From assembly GCF_000255295.1 (NCBI RefSeq), contig NC_017030.1, positions 7,228,328-7,292,327 of the forward strand: a stretch of 64,000 bases of DNA, written 5' to 3'. Shown here one piece after another: positions 8,281-18,089 of this stretch. The notes beneath the pieces are model-generated. The model did no database searches. It was not told where the DNA came from and was given only the letters and a program-made list of their open reading frames with translations. Source of the DNA: Corallococcus coralloides DSM 2259 (GTDB lineage: Bacteria; Myxococcota; Myxococcia; Myxococcales; Myxococcaceae). Every line of letters starts with the position of its first letter. Positions within the stretch are counted from its first letter, which is position 1. A program made the position numbers and the translations under genes.

Positions 8281-11200
8281 CTACCGGACGAGTGCGTCCC
8301 GAGCGGGATCCGCGGGCTTGGGCGTGGCCATGGCGGCCTTGATGTCCCTGCGCGCGGCGGGAGGCAGCCTGGCGATCCATCGGTCCATCGCCTGGCGCAG
8401 CTCCGGCACGGAGGACTCGTCGTCGGGGAGCGCTCCGGCTTCCTGGCGGGCCTCGGCGGCGAGCCGGACGGCGCGGGCCGGGTCCTTCTTCGCGTCCCAC
8501 AGCGCGCGGGCCAGCATGTAGCGCGCGGCGGGGCGCTCCGCGGGACGGGGCCGGGCGCGCTCCCACCCGGCGACGGCCTGCTCCAGCGGGGCCAGCGCCT
8601 CGCGCGGACGGCCGAGCACCATGTACGTGCGCCCCAGGTCCACCAGGGCCCCCGTCCAGCCGCCGTTCACGTCGTCCGGCAGGGACGTCTGGAGCGCGGC
8701 GGCGCGCTGGAAGTACGGCAGGGCCTGGTCCGGCTGATTGCGGTAGCTGAGCGTCTGGCCCATGCCCCGGAGCACCAGCGCCAGCGTGGGGTGGTCCGGG
8801 CCCAGGCTCTTCTCCACCTGCTCGAGCGCCGTGGCGAAGCGCTGGGTGGCCTCCTCCAGCCGGCCCATGTGCACCAGCAGCGTGCCGATGTTGTTGACGA
8901 TGATGGCCACCGTGGAGCTGTCGCGCCCCTCCGTCTTCTCCGCGATGCCCAGCGCGCGTTCGTAGAGGGGCAGCGCCTCCTCGCGCTTGCCCTGGTACTG
9001 CAGCGCCAGCGCCAGGCTGTTGAGCGCGTCCGCCACCTGCGGGTGGTCCTGGCCCAGCGAGCGCTCCAGCAGCGCCAGCGCGCCCCGGGCCAGCCGCTCC
9101 GACTGCACGAAGTCCCCCTGCTGCCAGCGCACGCTGGCCTGTTCCAGGCGGATGCGCGCCACGTCCGGGTGCTCGGGCCCCAGCGCTCCGCGCACGGTGC
9201 CCAGGGCGCGCTCGTACAGGCCCAGGGCCTCCTCCGCGCGCCCCTGTGAGCGGCGCACGGTGCCCAGTTCCACGCGCACGTCCGCGACCTCCAGGGCCTC
9301 CGGGCCGAAGCGCTTCTCCAGGAAGGACAGCGCGCGGGTGAGCTGCTCGTGCGCCTCCGGGTAGCGGCCCTGGCGCGACAACAGCCGTCCCAGGTTCATG
9401 GCGAGCGCGCCGGCCAGCTCCCTGCTGGCGCCCAGCCGTTCCACCGCCGCGCTGGCGCGCTCCGCGGCCTGCTGCCCCTGGGCGTAATGGTCCAGCCGTT
9501 CGCCCGTCACGCGCACCGCCAGCGTCCACGCGCGAGCGGCGGCGTCGTCGTTGCGGCCGGCCTCCGCGGTCCACGCGGCCTGGAGCACCGTGGCCTCCGC
9601 GCCCCGGTAGTCCCCGGCCCCGTCCTTCAGCTCCGCGAGCAGCAGCAGCGCGTCCGCGGCACCTGACCAGTCCCCCGCGGCGCGCGCGGCCTGGGCCACC
9701 GGCTCCACGCGCGCCACGCCCTGCGAATAGCGGCCAGCGGCGCGCAGCGCCCTCGCGTCCACGAGCGCCTGGAGCAGCGCGACCGTGCGGTCCCTGGCTG
9801 CCGGGTCGTCGGGTGAGGATTGGCCGCGCGACGTCAGCGCCTCCACGTCCGAGCAGCCCGCCAGCGGCGTCAGCCCCTCCACCGCGCGCGGCGCCCGCTC
9901 CACCAGGTCCGGATCCGCCTGAGTGAACAACTGCGTGAGCGCGGCCACGTCCGCGAGCCGCGCGTCCAGGCAGCGCATGCGCAGCGCCATCACCGCTTCG
10001 CTCTGCTCGTGGCGCACGCGGGTGGCTTCGCAGGCCGCCGTGCGCGTCGTCACCCACGCGGCGGTGTACGCGTCCAGCCCCCGGCGCACGTGCCGGAAGG
10101 CGTCGTGCGCGAAGCGGCGCTGGGTGCCGATGAAGGCCGCCTCCACCGCCTGCTGCCGGGGAGCGTCCCACACGCCGTCCATGGCGCGCGCGGCGCCCTC
10201 GCAGCCCGTGACGTCGCGGCCGTGGAGGACATGCGTGAGCCCCACCGCGGACAGGAGCAGCAGCGACGCGCCCGCCACGCGCAGCCGCCGCGTCCGGCGC
10301 GCCGCCGGGTCCGACTCCAGCGCGGCGATGAGCGCCTCCATGGACGCGTGGCGGTCCTCGGGCTTCACCGACAGGCCCTTCACCACCACCTTGCGCAGCC
10401 ACTGCGGCACGCCGGAGTGCCGGGGCACGCTCTTCACGCGCCCCGCGTGCACCGCCTGGGACAGCTCCTCCACCGTGGTGCCCGCGAAGGGGCGCTCGCC
10501 GTAGAGGCCTTCGTAGAGCGCGGCGCAGAAGCCGAACTGGTCGCTGCGCGCGTCGGTGCGCTCCTCCGGCGGGAACTGCTCTGGAGCCATGTACGCGGGC
10601 GTGCCGCCCTCCATGGCGCGCGGATGCGTGGGGCTTCCCGGCATCAGCGGCGGGGCCACGGCGCCGAACATGATGCGCGACAGGCCAAAGTCGGTGACGC
10701 GCACGCGGCCGTCCTGGCCCACGAGGATGTTCTCCGGCTTCACGTCGCCGTGCACGACGCCCACCGCGTGCGCGGCGGCGAGCCCCCGGGCCACGGCGAG
10801 GAAGAGCTCCACCACCTGGCGCCACGGGTGCGGACCGTCGTGCTCCCACTTGCGCAGCGTGTGCGCGTCCACCAGCTCCATGGCCAGGAAGACCTGCCGG
10901 CCGAAGGTGCCCACGTCGAAGACGGAGACGACGTGCGGGTGGGAGACGCGGGCCATGGCCTGCGCCTCGCGCAGCACCTGCGTGCGTCCGGCCTCCGCGC
11001 CCAGCCCCAGCGCCTCCACCTGGAGGAGCTTGAGCGCAACGCGGCGGTCCAGCTCCGGGTCATAGGCGGCGTACACGACGCTCATCCCGCCCACGCCCAG
11101 CATCTCCAGGATGAGGTAGCGGCCCACCGCCGTGCCACGCGCGAGCGGCGGCGTGGGCAGCCTCAGGCGCAGCTTCTTTCCGCGCCAGGGGTCCACGGCC

Positions 11201-11406
11201 AGCGTCGCCAGCTGGCTGTCGAGGACCTCCTCCTCCGGAGCAGCACCGGAGTCCGCGGGCGGCTGCACCTTCAGCGCCTCGGACACCATGCGCCGGCAGG
11301 AGGGACACGTGTCCAGGTGCTCGTCGACGAGCGCGGCCCTGTCGGAGGGCAGCGTCCCGAGCAGGAGGTCCATGAACGTGGGTTCGTCCAGACAGGCGAG
11401 GGGCAT
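8281..11406 (-). CDS. Zinc-finger / Ser-Thr protein kinase / TPR protein
   Basis: This is a large membrane-anchored kinase of about 1041 aa. Residues 1-45 hold an anti-sigma-like zinc motif (His30, Cys34, Cys37 in HLDTCPSC). The kinase domain (about 85-350) has VALKLL, HGDVKPENIL and DFGLSR. The catalytic loop reads HGD rather than HRD, so it is a non-RD kinase. One membrane span follows (about 370-390, rich in Leu/Val), then a C-terminal TPR solenoid of roughly ten repeats, for example EALPLYERALGIAEK. This architecture is common in myxobacteria, where the TPR half is thought to sense or scaffold. ATG 11406 or GTG 11415 are both possible; neither has a clear Shine-Dalgarno. Confidence 0.88.
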   Translation of the reverse strand: MPLACLDEPTFMDLLLGTLPSDRAALVDEHLDTCPSCRRMVSEALKVQPPADSGAAPEEEVLDSQLATLAVDPWRGKKLRLRLPTPPLARGTAVGRYLILEMLGVGGMSVVYAAYDPELDRRVALKLLQVEALGLGAEAGRTQVLREAQAMARVSHPHVVSVFDVGTFGRQVFLAMELVDAHTLRKWEHDGPHPWRQVVELFLAVARGLAAAHAVGVVHGDVKPENILVGQDGRVRVTDFGLSRIMFGAVAPPLMPGSPTHPRAMEGGTPAYMAPEQFPPEERTDARSDQFGFCAALYEGLYGERPFAGTTVEELSQAVHAGRVKSVPRHSGVPQWLRKVVVKGLSVKPEDRHASMEALIAALESDPAARRTRRLRVAGASLLLLSAVGLTHVLHGRDVTGCEGAARAMDGVWDAPRQQAVEAAFIGTQRRFAHDAFRHVRRGLDAYTAAWVTTRTAACEATRVRHEQSEAVMALRMRCLDARLADVAALTQLFTQADPDLVERAPRAVEGLTPLAGCSDVEALTSRGQSSPDDPAARDRTVALLQALVDARALRAAGRYSQGVARVEPVAQAARAAGDWSGAADALLLLAELKDGAGDYRGAEATVLQAAWTAEAGRNDDAAARAWTLAVRVTGERLDHYAQGQQAAERASAAVERLGASRELAGALAMNLGRLLSRQGRYPEAHEQLTRALSFLEKRFGPEALEVADVRVELGTVRRSQGRAEEALGLYERALGTVRGALGPEHPDVARIRLEQASVRWQQGDFVQSERLARGALALLERSLGQDHPQVADALNSLALALQYQGKREEALPLYERALGIAEKTEGRDSSTVAIIVNNIGTLLVHMGRLEEATQRFATALEQVEKSLGPDHPTLALVLRGMGQTLSYRNQPDQALPYFQRAAALQTSLPDDVNGGWTGALVDLGRTYMVLGRPREALAPLEQAVAGWERARPRPAERPAARYMLARALWDAKKDPARAVRLAAEARQEAGALPDDESSVPELRQAMDRWIARLPPAARRDIKAAMATPKPADPARDALVR

Positions 11407-11577
11407 GGGAGGCACTTGGAGGGCGGCAGCACAGCAGGAGTCACGGCGGGCGTCGAGTCACCCCCGGGACGTTTCATGCGTTGAAGGGTTGCCTGCTCGG
11501 CGGGTGGGACGTCGGTTCGCGAACGCACGCGCCCCAATGTGTTGAGACAGGGGGCGCTTTCTGGGAAGTGTCCGAGC

Positions 11578-13047
11578 ATGCGGCGGTTGCGACGTCTCGG
11601 ATGGGCCGGACTGATATCGCTGGCGCTGCACGCCCTCATCTTCGGGCTGTTGTGGGCGCTGGACCCTCATCCGTCGCCCACCGGACGCACGGCCCGGCTG
11701 CGCGAGAAGGCGGTCGAGGTGGAGATCATCACCTCCCCTTCCGTCACCCCGGCGCCCCCGCCGGCCCCGGCACCTCCGGTCCGGGAGCCCGCCACGCCGC
11801 CGTCCGGCATCGCGACCCGTGAGCCGCCGAAGAGCGCCCTGCCCCCCGTGGCGACACGCGAGGCGCCGGAGTCCGCACCGCCGCCCGTCAAACCGCGCGC
11901 GCCGACGAAGGACGTGCCGACGGAGCCACCGCCAGCGACCGCGACGCGCGAACCCTCGGAGCCGCCGCCTCCTGTCGCGACGCGTGAACCCTCGGAGCCG
12001 CCGCCTCCCGTCGCGACGCGCGAGCCTGCTCCTTCCGAAGACGCTCCGCGCGCGCCCGCGGACGACCTTCCACGCCTGGACATCGCGACCCGCGCGCCCA
12101 CCGCGGACGGGGACCGGCCCACGGTGGATGCTCCACGCGCGCCGACTCCGGGCTCTCTTCCCTCGAACCTGCTCCCCTCGCCCGGCTCGAGCACGGGGGT
12201 CATCATCACGACGCCGGAGAACTCCCGGGGCGGAGGCCGCACGCTGCGCCCCGGCGACCCCAGCCTGTCCGCCGAATCCCTCGCCGCCGAGGAACACGCA
12301 CGCGTGTCGGAGCGCGTGCAGGGCATCGTCGACGAACGCCGCGCGCGCGACCGCGTGGACACCGGCCGCATCCATCCCTATTTCGGCCAGCTGCGCGCGC
12401 AGCTGGAGAAGCAGATGGACGCCCCGCCCCTCTTCGACATGCCCAGCTTCCCCAAGCAGCTGCTGTACTCCTACGCGGAGAAGGCCCGGCAGTTCGGCGC
12501 CAGCGGCTCCCCGGGAGCCATGCCCGGGCCTCGCAAGCCCCCCAAGCCGGGCGAGCTCCTCGCGAAGCGCGCCCGCGACGAGCCCGGCTACAACCGCCTG
12601 CGCGGCCTCTCCCAGGCGGGCGAGGAGCTCCAGGACTTCGCCCACGGCGTCAGCACGATGAAGCTCACCGTCACGCTGGAGCTGCTCCAGGGCCCGGACG
12701 GCCTGCTGCGCGAGGTGAAGCTCATCAGCCGCAGCGGCAACCGCGCCTACGACGACTACGTGCTCCAGGCCGTCCCGCCCGCGCTGGGGAAGTCCGCCGC
12801 GCCGCCCCCGGACGCGATGGGCGTGCACACGGACGGCATCCGCAGCGTGTGGGCCGTGGAGGGCCGCGTCGTCTACGTGCGCAAGGTCAGCGAGATGAAG
12901 AAGGGCGCGGACAACATCTACCTCGCCGCCCTCACCGCCGCGGGGCTCCTCGCCGGCAACTTCGATGAGACCACCGGCGAGGTCTACGTCATCGACGTGC
13001 GCAACCCGCACTTCGAATGCCGCTCGCGCCTGCTGCGCGTCTACTGA
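11578..13047 (+). CDS. TonB-like energy transducer with Pro-rich repeat linker
   Basis: The protein has 489 residues. An N-terminal membrane anchor (LISLALHALIFGLLWAL, about 10-26) is followed by a Pro-rich periplasmic linker built on repeats of the type VATREPSEPPPP (about residues 75-165). A mixed segment follows, then a C-terminal domain (about 355-400) with the TonB-like strand pattern GLLREVKLISRSGNRAYDDY. The layout matches TonB/TolA-type proteins that span the periplasm. ATG 11578 is preferred because the anchor starts there and GGAAG lies upstream. No ExbB/ExbD genes are adjacent. It is convergent with the amidase gene, the two stop codons lying one base apart. Confidence 0.75.
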   Translation: MRRLRRLGWAGLISLALHALIFGLLWALDPHPSPTGRTARLREKAVEVEIITSPSVTPAPPPAPAPPVREPATPPSGIATREPPKSALPPVATREAPESAPPPVKPRAPTKDVPTEPPPATATREPSEPPPPVATREPSEPPPPVATREPAPSEDAPRAPADDLPRLDIATRAPTADGDRPTVDAPRAPTPGSLPSNLLPSPGSSTGVIITTPENSRGGGRTLRPGDPSLSAESLAAEEHARVSERVQGIVDERRARDRVDTGRIHPYFGQLRAQLEKQMDAPPLFDMPSFPKQLLYSYAEKARQFGASGSPGAMPGPRKPPKPGELLAKRARDEPGYNRLRGLSQAGEELQDFAHGVSTMKLTVTLELLQGPDGLLREVKLISRSGNRAYDDYVLQAVPPALGKSAAPPPDAMGVHTDGIRSVWAVEGRVVYVRKVSEMKKGADNIYLAALTAAGLLAGNFDETTGEVYVIDVRNPHFECRSRLLRVY

Positions 13048-13048
13048 C

Positions 13049-14548
13049 TCAGGGCGTGAACGCCGCCGGCCACCGCACGCCGCCGCCCAGGGGCAGCAGC
13101 GCCTCCGCCACGTCGAGCAGCGCCCCATCCATCCACCGGCGCCCCACCAGCTGCGCCCCCACCGGCAGGCCCGCCGCCGTGCGCCCCAGCGGGAACACCA
13201 CCACGGGGCTCCCCGTCGCGTTGAACAGGCAGGTGAACCCGCCCAACGACTCCAGGTAGTCGCGAGGCGCTCCGTCCACGTCCACCGGCGCACCGAACGG
13301 CGTGTGCGGCGGCGCGGCCGTCAGTGCCACCGGCACGAGCCACGCGTCCCAGCCGGACAGGAAGTCCTCCAGCAGGCCGATGTGCACATCCCGCTGGCTG
13401 AGCGCCGTGCCGTAGCCCGTCATGTCCACGCGGGTGCCCTGCAAGATGGCCTTCGCCAGCAGGTCGCGCTCGAAGGGAAGGAACTGCTGCTGGTAGCCCT
13501 CGCGCACGGGCGGAGGCAGGGGCGCGCCCACCTCGGCGCCCTCTATCAGCCCCCACACCTCCACCAGGTCCGTGAAGTCCTGCCCCGGCGGAACGGCCTG
13601 CTCCACCACGACGCCCTCCGCGCGGGCAGCGGCGGTGAAGCGCTGGAACAGCGCCCGCGTCTCGCGGTCGGCCTGGAAGGGTCCCAGCGTGTCCGCCCAC
13701 GCCAGCCTCAGGCCCTTCAAGGCCCGAGGCTTCGCGGCCCCCACCGGCACGACGGGAGGCACCTCCGGGGCGCGCGGGTCCGCGCCCTCGATGAGGGACA
13801 GGATGAGCCGCACGTCCGCCACCGAGCGCGCCAGCGGCCCCGCGCAGGCCATGTGGCGCACGTGGCGCGGCCCGCCCGGCGGATCCGGGATGTGCCCGAA
13901 GGTGGAGACGCGGTGCTCCGTGGGCTTGATGCCCACGATGCCGCAGTAGTGCGCCGGCTGCCGGATGGAGCCGCCAATGTCGCTGCCCACCTCGAACGGC
14001 GTGAGCCCCGCCGCCACCGCCACCGCCGCGCCACCGCTGGAGCCGCCCGGCGTGCGCCCCAGGTCATGCGGGTTGTTCGTCCGGCCCCAGAGCGGTCCGT
14101 CCGTCTGGAAGTCCCCCGCGAACGGCGGCAGGTTCGTCTTGCCGAAGAGGATGGCCCCCGCCGCCTTGAGCCGGGCCACCACGGTCGCGTCCTGCGCGGG
14201 CACGTACTCCGCGAAGCCCGGATGGGCGGCCGTCGTGCGCAGGCCCCCGGTGCTGAACGCGTCCTTCACCGTGAAGGGCACGCCGTGCAGCGGCCCCCAC
14301 AGCTCTCCTCGGGCGAGCGCCGCGTCCGCCTCTTCCGCCCGCTTCCGGGCCTGCGCCTCGTCCCACGTCACCACGGCATTGAGCGCGGGGTTGTGCGCCC
14401 GCGCGCGGGCGAGGAAGGCGTCCAGCACCTCCACCGAGGTGACGTGACGCTCGCGCAGGGCGGCGGCCAGCTCCGTCGTCGTGAGGGACACGAGCGCTCG
14501 CGCCCCCCCGGCGGTTCCGGATTCCTGCAGCGGGACCGATGATTTCAT
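13049..14548 (-). CDS. Amidase signature family hydrolase
   Basis: This is a 499-aa amidase of the GatA/FAAH superfamily. The Ser-cis-Ser-Lys triad is visible: Lys95 in FTVKDAF, the cis-Ser in TPGGSSGG (166-173) and nucleophile Ser194 in SDIGGSIR. No Gat-type neighbours (GatB, GatC) are present, so it is not the tRNA amidotransferase subunit and more likely a catabolic or detoxifying amidase. There is no signal peptide. The gene stands alone and its 3' end abuts the TonB-like gene. Confidence 0.92.
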   Translation of the reverse strand: MKSSVPLQESGTAGGARALVSLTTTELAAALRERHVTSVEVLDAFLARARAHNPALNAVVTWDEAQARKRAEEADAALARGELWGPLHGVPFTVKDAFSTGGLRTTAAHPGFAEYVPAQDATVVARLKAAGAILFGKTNLPPFAGDFQTDGPLWGRTNNPHDLGRTPGGSSGGAAVAVAAGLTPFEVGSDIGGSIRQPAHYCGIVGIKPTEHRVSTFGHIPDPPGGPRHVRHMACAGPLARSVADVRLILSLIEGADPRAPEVPPVVPVGAAKPRALKGLRLAWADTLGPFQADRETRALFQRFTAAARAEGVVVEQAVPPGQDFTDLVEVWGLIEGAEVGAPLPPPVREGYQQQFLPFERDLLAKAILQGTRVDMTGYGTALSQRDVHIGLLEDFLSGWDAWLVPVALTAAPPHTPFGAPVDVDGAPRDYLESLGGFTCLFNATGSPVVVFPLGRTAAGLPVGAQLVGRRWMDGALLDVAEALLPLGGGVRWPAAFTP

Positions 14549-14604
14549 GTGAGTGCACTCCCCCGGAGGCGCGGCCCTCCCACGCCCCCGGTTCTACCAG
14601 CTCC

Positions 14605-15342
14605 TCAGCGCACCCGGGCCTGGGGAGCCGGCGACACCACGTAGGCGGACGCGGAGTCATCCACCTTCACCCTCGGTGGACGCCGGGACTCCTCGAAGAG
14701 GCGGTAGCCCGGCTCCAGGCCGCGCCAGAAGGCTTTTCGCGCATCGGGGACTCCGGAGAGAGCCTCCAGCGCCGCGAGCCCCGCCGCGTCCAGCCGGCGT
14801 GGGAAGAGGTGCACCGGCACGTCGCGGCCCATGCGCACGCGGGCCTCGGACACCATCACGTACAGCTCCTCGATGGGGCCGTCCTCGATGGCCAGGCAGC
14901 CGATGCTCACGCAGTCGCCGTGGATGTAGATGTCGCCCCCGGGCTTCGCGGCGCCCAGCTTGCGGTCCAGCGCGTTCGGGTAGCTCACCCGGAGGGACAG
15001 GTGGTACGCGCTCTTCGGATTGAAGAGGTCCACCGTGTAGAAGCCCTCCGGGACCTGCAGGTCGCCCTGGGCCCGCTTGGGGCCTACCTCCCCGGAGGCC
15101 GCGCAGACGGGGAAGGTGCGCACCTTCACCAGCGGCTGGCCCGGCCTGCCCGCCCAGACCTCCAGCTCGCGCTCGACCTTGAAGGCCCGCAGGTAGAGCT
15201 CCTCCGGGGGCCAGGACAGCCCCGCCGCCTTGAACGTCTGGACAAGACCGGCCGTCTGGCGCTTGCGGGCCGCCGCGACCCGGTCTTCCGCGTGCGCGCA
15301 CAGCGAGGCCAACAGGACACCGCACGCGAGCAGGATTCTCAT
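14605..15342 (-). CDS. Exported L,D-transpeptidase (YkuD-fold) family protein
   Basis: This 245-aa protein has a clear signal peptide (MRILLACGVLLASLCAHA). The YkuD catalytic signature is present as His141-Gly-Asp-Cys-Val-Ser146-Ile-Gly-Cys149, with Cys149 the nucleophile. Such enzymes make 3-3 peptidoglycan cross-links or attach proteins to the wall; this subtype (ErfK/YafK-like) can also cut such links. A Shine-Dalgarno AAAGGAG lies ten bases before the ATG. It ends 57 bp from the amidase start on the same strand. Confidence 0.88.
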   Translation of the reverse strand: MRILLACGVLLASLCAHAEDRVAAARKRQTAGLVQTFKAAGLSWPPEELYLRAFKVERELEVWAGRPGQPLVKVRTFPVCAASGEVGPKRAQGDLQVPEGFYTVDLFNPKSAYHLSLRVSYPNALDRKLGAAKPGGDIYIHGDCVSIGCLAIEDGPIEELYVMVSEARVRMGRDVPVHLFPRRLDAAGLAALEALSGVPDARKAFWRGLEPGYRLFEESRRPPRVKVDDSASAYVVSPAPQARVR

Positions 15343-15371
15343 GGGCGGAATGCTCCTTTGCGGAAAACCGT

Positions 15372-15392
15372 TTGACGCCGGGCGGACGTCAA
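15372..15392 (-). promoter_or_regulatory. Inverted repeat TTGACG-N9-CGTCAA upstream of the L,D-transpeptidase gene
   Basis: TTGACG (15372-15377) and CGTCAA (15387-15392) are perfect inverted hexamers. Read on the minus strand the outer copy could be a -35 box about 45 bases before the ATG, but no good -10 follows. The remaining sequence up to 15638, between the divergent transpeptidase and RIO-kinase genes, shows nothing else recognisable. Confidence 0.35.
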
Positions 15393-15638
15393 TCCGGTCC
15401 CTGGGCAGGGATGGGCGGCGAACAGGCTACAGGCACAGGGGCACCCCTGGCCCCCTGCTTCCCAAGCTGCTAGCAAGCGGTACGTGGGCTTTCTGGATGA
15501 CGTTCAGCGCAACGGCGATGGAAACCAGGGGCTGCCCGGTGTTCTCATCTCCAACGTGCATCATGGCGAGCAGGGGCCGCCGGTGTGCGCAACGACGGAT
15601 GCTCCCCGCCCCGTGCCGTTCCGGCCTTTTGCCTAAGA

Positions 15639-18035
15639 ATGAATGACTCCCTCGAGACCCTCCTCGCCGACGGCATCATCGACGCCGTCATCGGCCAGCT
15701 GAAGACGGGGAAGGAGGCGGAGGTGTGGCTCGTCCAGCACGCCGGCCAGGTGGTCGCAGCGAAGCTGTACAAGGAGCGCCACGAGCGCAACTTCCGCAAC
15801 AACGCCGGCTACAAGGAAGGCCGCGAGGTGCGCAACTCGCGCACGCGCCGCGCCATGGAGAAGGGCAGCCGCTTCGGGCAGGCCGCCGCGGAAGAGGCGT
15901 GGAAGAACGCGGAAGCGGACTCGCTCTACAAGCTGCACGCACAGGGCGTGCGCGTGCCCACCCCGGTGATGTTCTACGAGGGCATCCTCCTGATGGAGCT
16001 GGTGCTGGACGCGGAAGGCCAGCCCGCGCCCCGGCTCGTGGAGGCCCCGCCCCAGACGCCCGAGGAGGCCGAGGCCCTCTACCTGGACTTGCGGGCCCAG
16101 GTGGTTCGCACCCTGTGCGCGGACCTCATTCATGGGGACCTGTCGCCCTACAACATCCTGATGAGCGGCAACGGCCCGACCATCATCGACTTTCCGCAGA
16201 CGGTGGCGGCGGCGCGCAACAGCCAGGCGGAGTTCTACTTCCGCCGCGACCTGGACAACGTGCGGCAGTACCTGGCGGGCTTTTCGACCCGGCTGGCGGG
16301 CCGCTCGGGTGACACGGGCGAAATCTGGAACGCGTACGTGCGGCGCGAGCTGACGCCGGAGTTCGTGCCGTCGGGCACGTTCCGCGAGGCCCCGCGCCGG
16401 CAGGGCGCTGGCCGTCAGGCGTCCCGGCAGGAGCGGTTCCTCCAGCAGGAGGAGGCCCGGCGCAACGAGGCCCCTCCGGCTCCGGCGCCCGTGGCGGCGG
16501 TGGAGGAAGGGCTCAGCGCGGAGGAGGCGGAGCTGCGCGCGCTGGAGGCGCTGGTGCTGCGCCAGGGTGGCGGCGAGCGCGGGCGGCCCATCGTCACGGC
16601 GAGCCCGCGGGATGGGCGCCGGCGCGGTGGGTTTGGTGGCAAGCCGCCGCCGCGCACCGGCAATGCGCCGAGGCCCGGGAACGGCGGGCCCCCGCAGAAC
16701 GCGGGAGCGCGTCCGCCCCAGGGCGGTGGCAACAACCGGCCCAACGGCAACAACAACGGGCGTCCGCAGCAGGGCGGGCCGCGCAACGGCGCTCCGGCGC
16801 AGGGCGCGACTGCTCCGGTGGCGCAGGGCGATGCGCGCATGAACGGCCGGCCGCAGCAGGGCGGGCCGCGCAACGGCAACCCGCGCAACGAACCGCGCCG
16901 TGATGGACGTCCGCCGCGCCAGCCCAACGGCGAGGCGCGCATGAACGGGCAGCCGATGGGCGACAACGCTCAGGCGCCGCGCATGAACGGCCAGCCGATG
17001 GGCGAGAACGTCCAGGCGTCACAGCAGAACGGCCGGCCGCCGCGCACGAACGGGCAGGCCTACAGCGAGAACGCTCAGGCGTCACAGCAGAACGGCCGGC
17101 CGCCGCGCATGAACGGGCAGGCGATGGGCGAGAACGTCCAGGCGTCACAGCAGAACGGCCGACCGCCGCGCACGAACGGGCAGGCCTACAGCGAGAACGC
17201 TCAGGCTTCGCAGCAGAACAGCCGACCGCCGCGCACGAACGGGCAGGCCTACAGCGAGAACGCTCAGGCTTCGCAGCAGAACGGCCGACCGCCGCGCATG
17301 AACGGGCAGTCCCGCGGTGGTGAGGCAGGCATGAACGGCCAGCCGCGCATGAACGGACAGTCCCGCGGCGGTGAGGCGGGCTTGAACGGCCAGCCGCGCA
17401 TGAATGGACAGTCTCGCGGCGGTGAGGCGGGCTTGAACGGCCAGCCGCGCATGAACGGGCAGCCGTCTGGCGAGCACGGTCAGGAGTCGCAGCAGAACGG
17501 CCGGCCGCCGCGCATGAATGGCAGGTCTCGTGGCGGCGAGTCGGGCCTGAACGGTCCGTCGCGCCAGAACGAGCAGCCGTATGGTGGCGAGGCGGGCCTG
17601 AACGGTTCGCCGCGCATGAACGGCCAGCCGCATGGCGGCGAGTCGGATGTGAACGGCCCGTCGCAATCGCAGAACGGCAACGGCCGGCCGCCTCGCAACG
17701 AGTGGCGCGCGAACGGGCGTCCGCAGCAGAACGGCGGGCCCCGCCAGGATGGGCCGGGGGCGCAGTCGCGCATGAATGGCCGGCCTCCGCGCAACAACGG
17801 CTCCTTCCAGGACGACGCTCCGCAGCAGAACGACGAGCCGCGCCAGAATGGCCGGGGTCCGGGCTCGGGTCCCCGCGAGGCGCGCGGCAACCTGCCCAAC
17901 AACGGTCCCCGGATGCCCCGTCAGGGCCCGGAGCGCGGCGCGGGACGTTCGTCCCGGGGTTCCGCGCCCCAGGTGAGCTACGTGGCCCGCCCACCGGCAG
18001 CCTCGTCCTCGAACCCCGAGACGGGCTCCTCCTAG
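15639..18035 (+). CDS. RIO-type atypical protein kinase with long repetitive low-complexity tail
   Basis: The N-terminal 260 residues form a RIO1-like kinase: ATP-binding Lys42 (VVAAKLY), catalytic IHGDLSPYN with Asp167, and metal-binding Asp184 in IIDFPQ. The bacterial group (PA4780-like) has unknown substrates. From about residue 310 the protein becomes an Asn/Gly/Gln/Arg/Pro-rich tail of nearly 490 residues with internal tandem repeats (see the repeat entry); typical bacterial RIO proteins are under 300 residues. The tail is basic and likely disordered, resembling RNA-binding or prion-like sequences. ATG 15639 is chosen because the conserved kinase domain begins there; the longer frame adds 18 non-conserved residues. 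Confidence 0.88.
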   Translation: MNDSLETLLADGIIDAVIGQLKTGKEAEVWLVQHAGQVVAAKLYKERHERNFRNNAGYKEGREVRNSRTRRAMEKGSRFGQAAAEEAWKNAEADSLYKLHAQGVRVPTPVMFYEGILLMELVLDAEGQPAPRLVEAPPQTPEEAEALYLDLRAQVVRTLCADLIHGDLSPYNILMSGNGPTIIDFPQTVAAARNSQAEFYFRRDLDNVRQYLAGFSTRLAGRSGDTGEIWNAYVRRELTPEFVPSGTFREAPRRQGAGRQASRQERFLQQEEARRNEAPPAPAPVAAVEEGLSAEEAELRALEALVLRQGGGERGRPIVTASPRDGRRRGGFGGKPPPRTGNAPRPGNGGPPQNAGARPPQGGGNNRPNGNNNGRPQQGGPRNGAPAQGATAPVAQGDARMNGRPQQGGPRNGNPRNEPRRDGRPPRQPNGEARMNGQPMGDNAQAPRMNGQPMGENVQASQQNGRPPRTNGQAYSENAQASQQNGRPPRMNGQAMGENVQASQQNGRPPRTNGQAYSENAQASQQNSRPPRTNGQAYSENAQASQQNGRPPRMNGQSRGGEAGMNGQPRMNGQSRGGEAGLNGQPRMNGQSRGGEAGLNGQPRMNGQPSGEHGQESQQNGRPPRMNGRSRGGESGLNGPSRQNEQPYGGEAGLNGSPRMNGQPHGGESDVNGPSQSQNGNGRPPRNEWRANGRPQQNGGPRQDGPGAQSRMNGRPPRNNGSFQDDAPQQNDEPRQNGRGPGSGPREARGNLPNNGPRMPRQGPERGAGRSSRGSAPQVSYVARPPAASSSNPETGSS
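17016..17450 (+). repeat. In-frame tandem repeats inside the RIO kinase tail (63-bp then 51-bp units)
   Basis: Four 63-bp units (17016-17078, 17079-17141, 17142-17204, 17205-17267) plus a partial fifth encode ASQQNGRPPR-x-NGQ-xxx-EN-x-Q. Three 51-bp units (17298-17348, 17349-17399, 17400-17450) encode MNGQSRGGEAG-x-NGQPR. Degenerate copies continue to about 17640. All units are multiples of three, so copy-number change keeps the frame. Confidence 0.9.
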
Positions 18036-18089
18036 CCTTCGGTCGGGGGAGCGCCCCACCAGGCCTCCCCGCCAGCGGCACACCGCACG

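Noticed and set aside
11458-13293. 611-codon open frame on the minus strand
   Set aside because: It lies antisense to the TonB-like gene and part of the amidase gene. Its Arg/Gly/Ala-rich low-complexity product is a third-position GC shadow without any domain.
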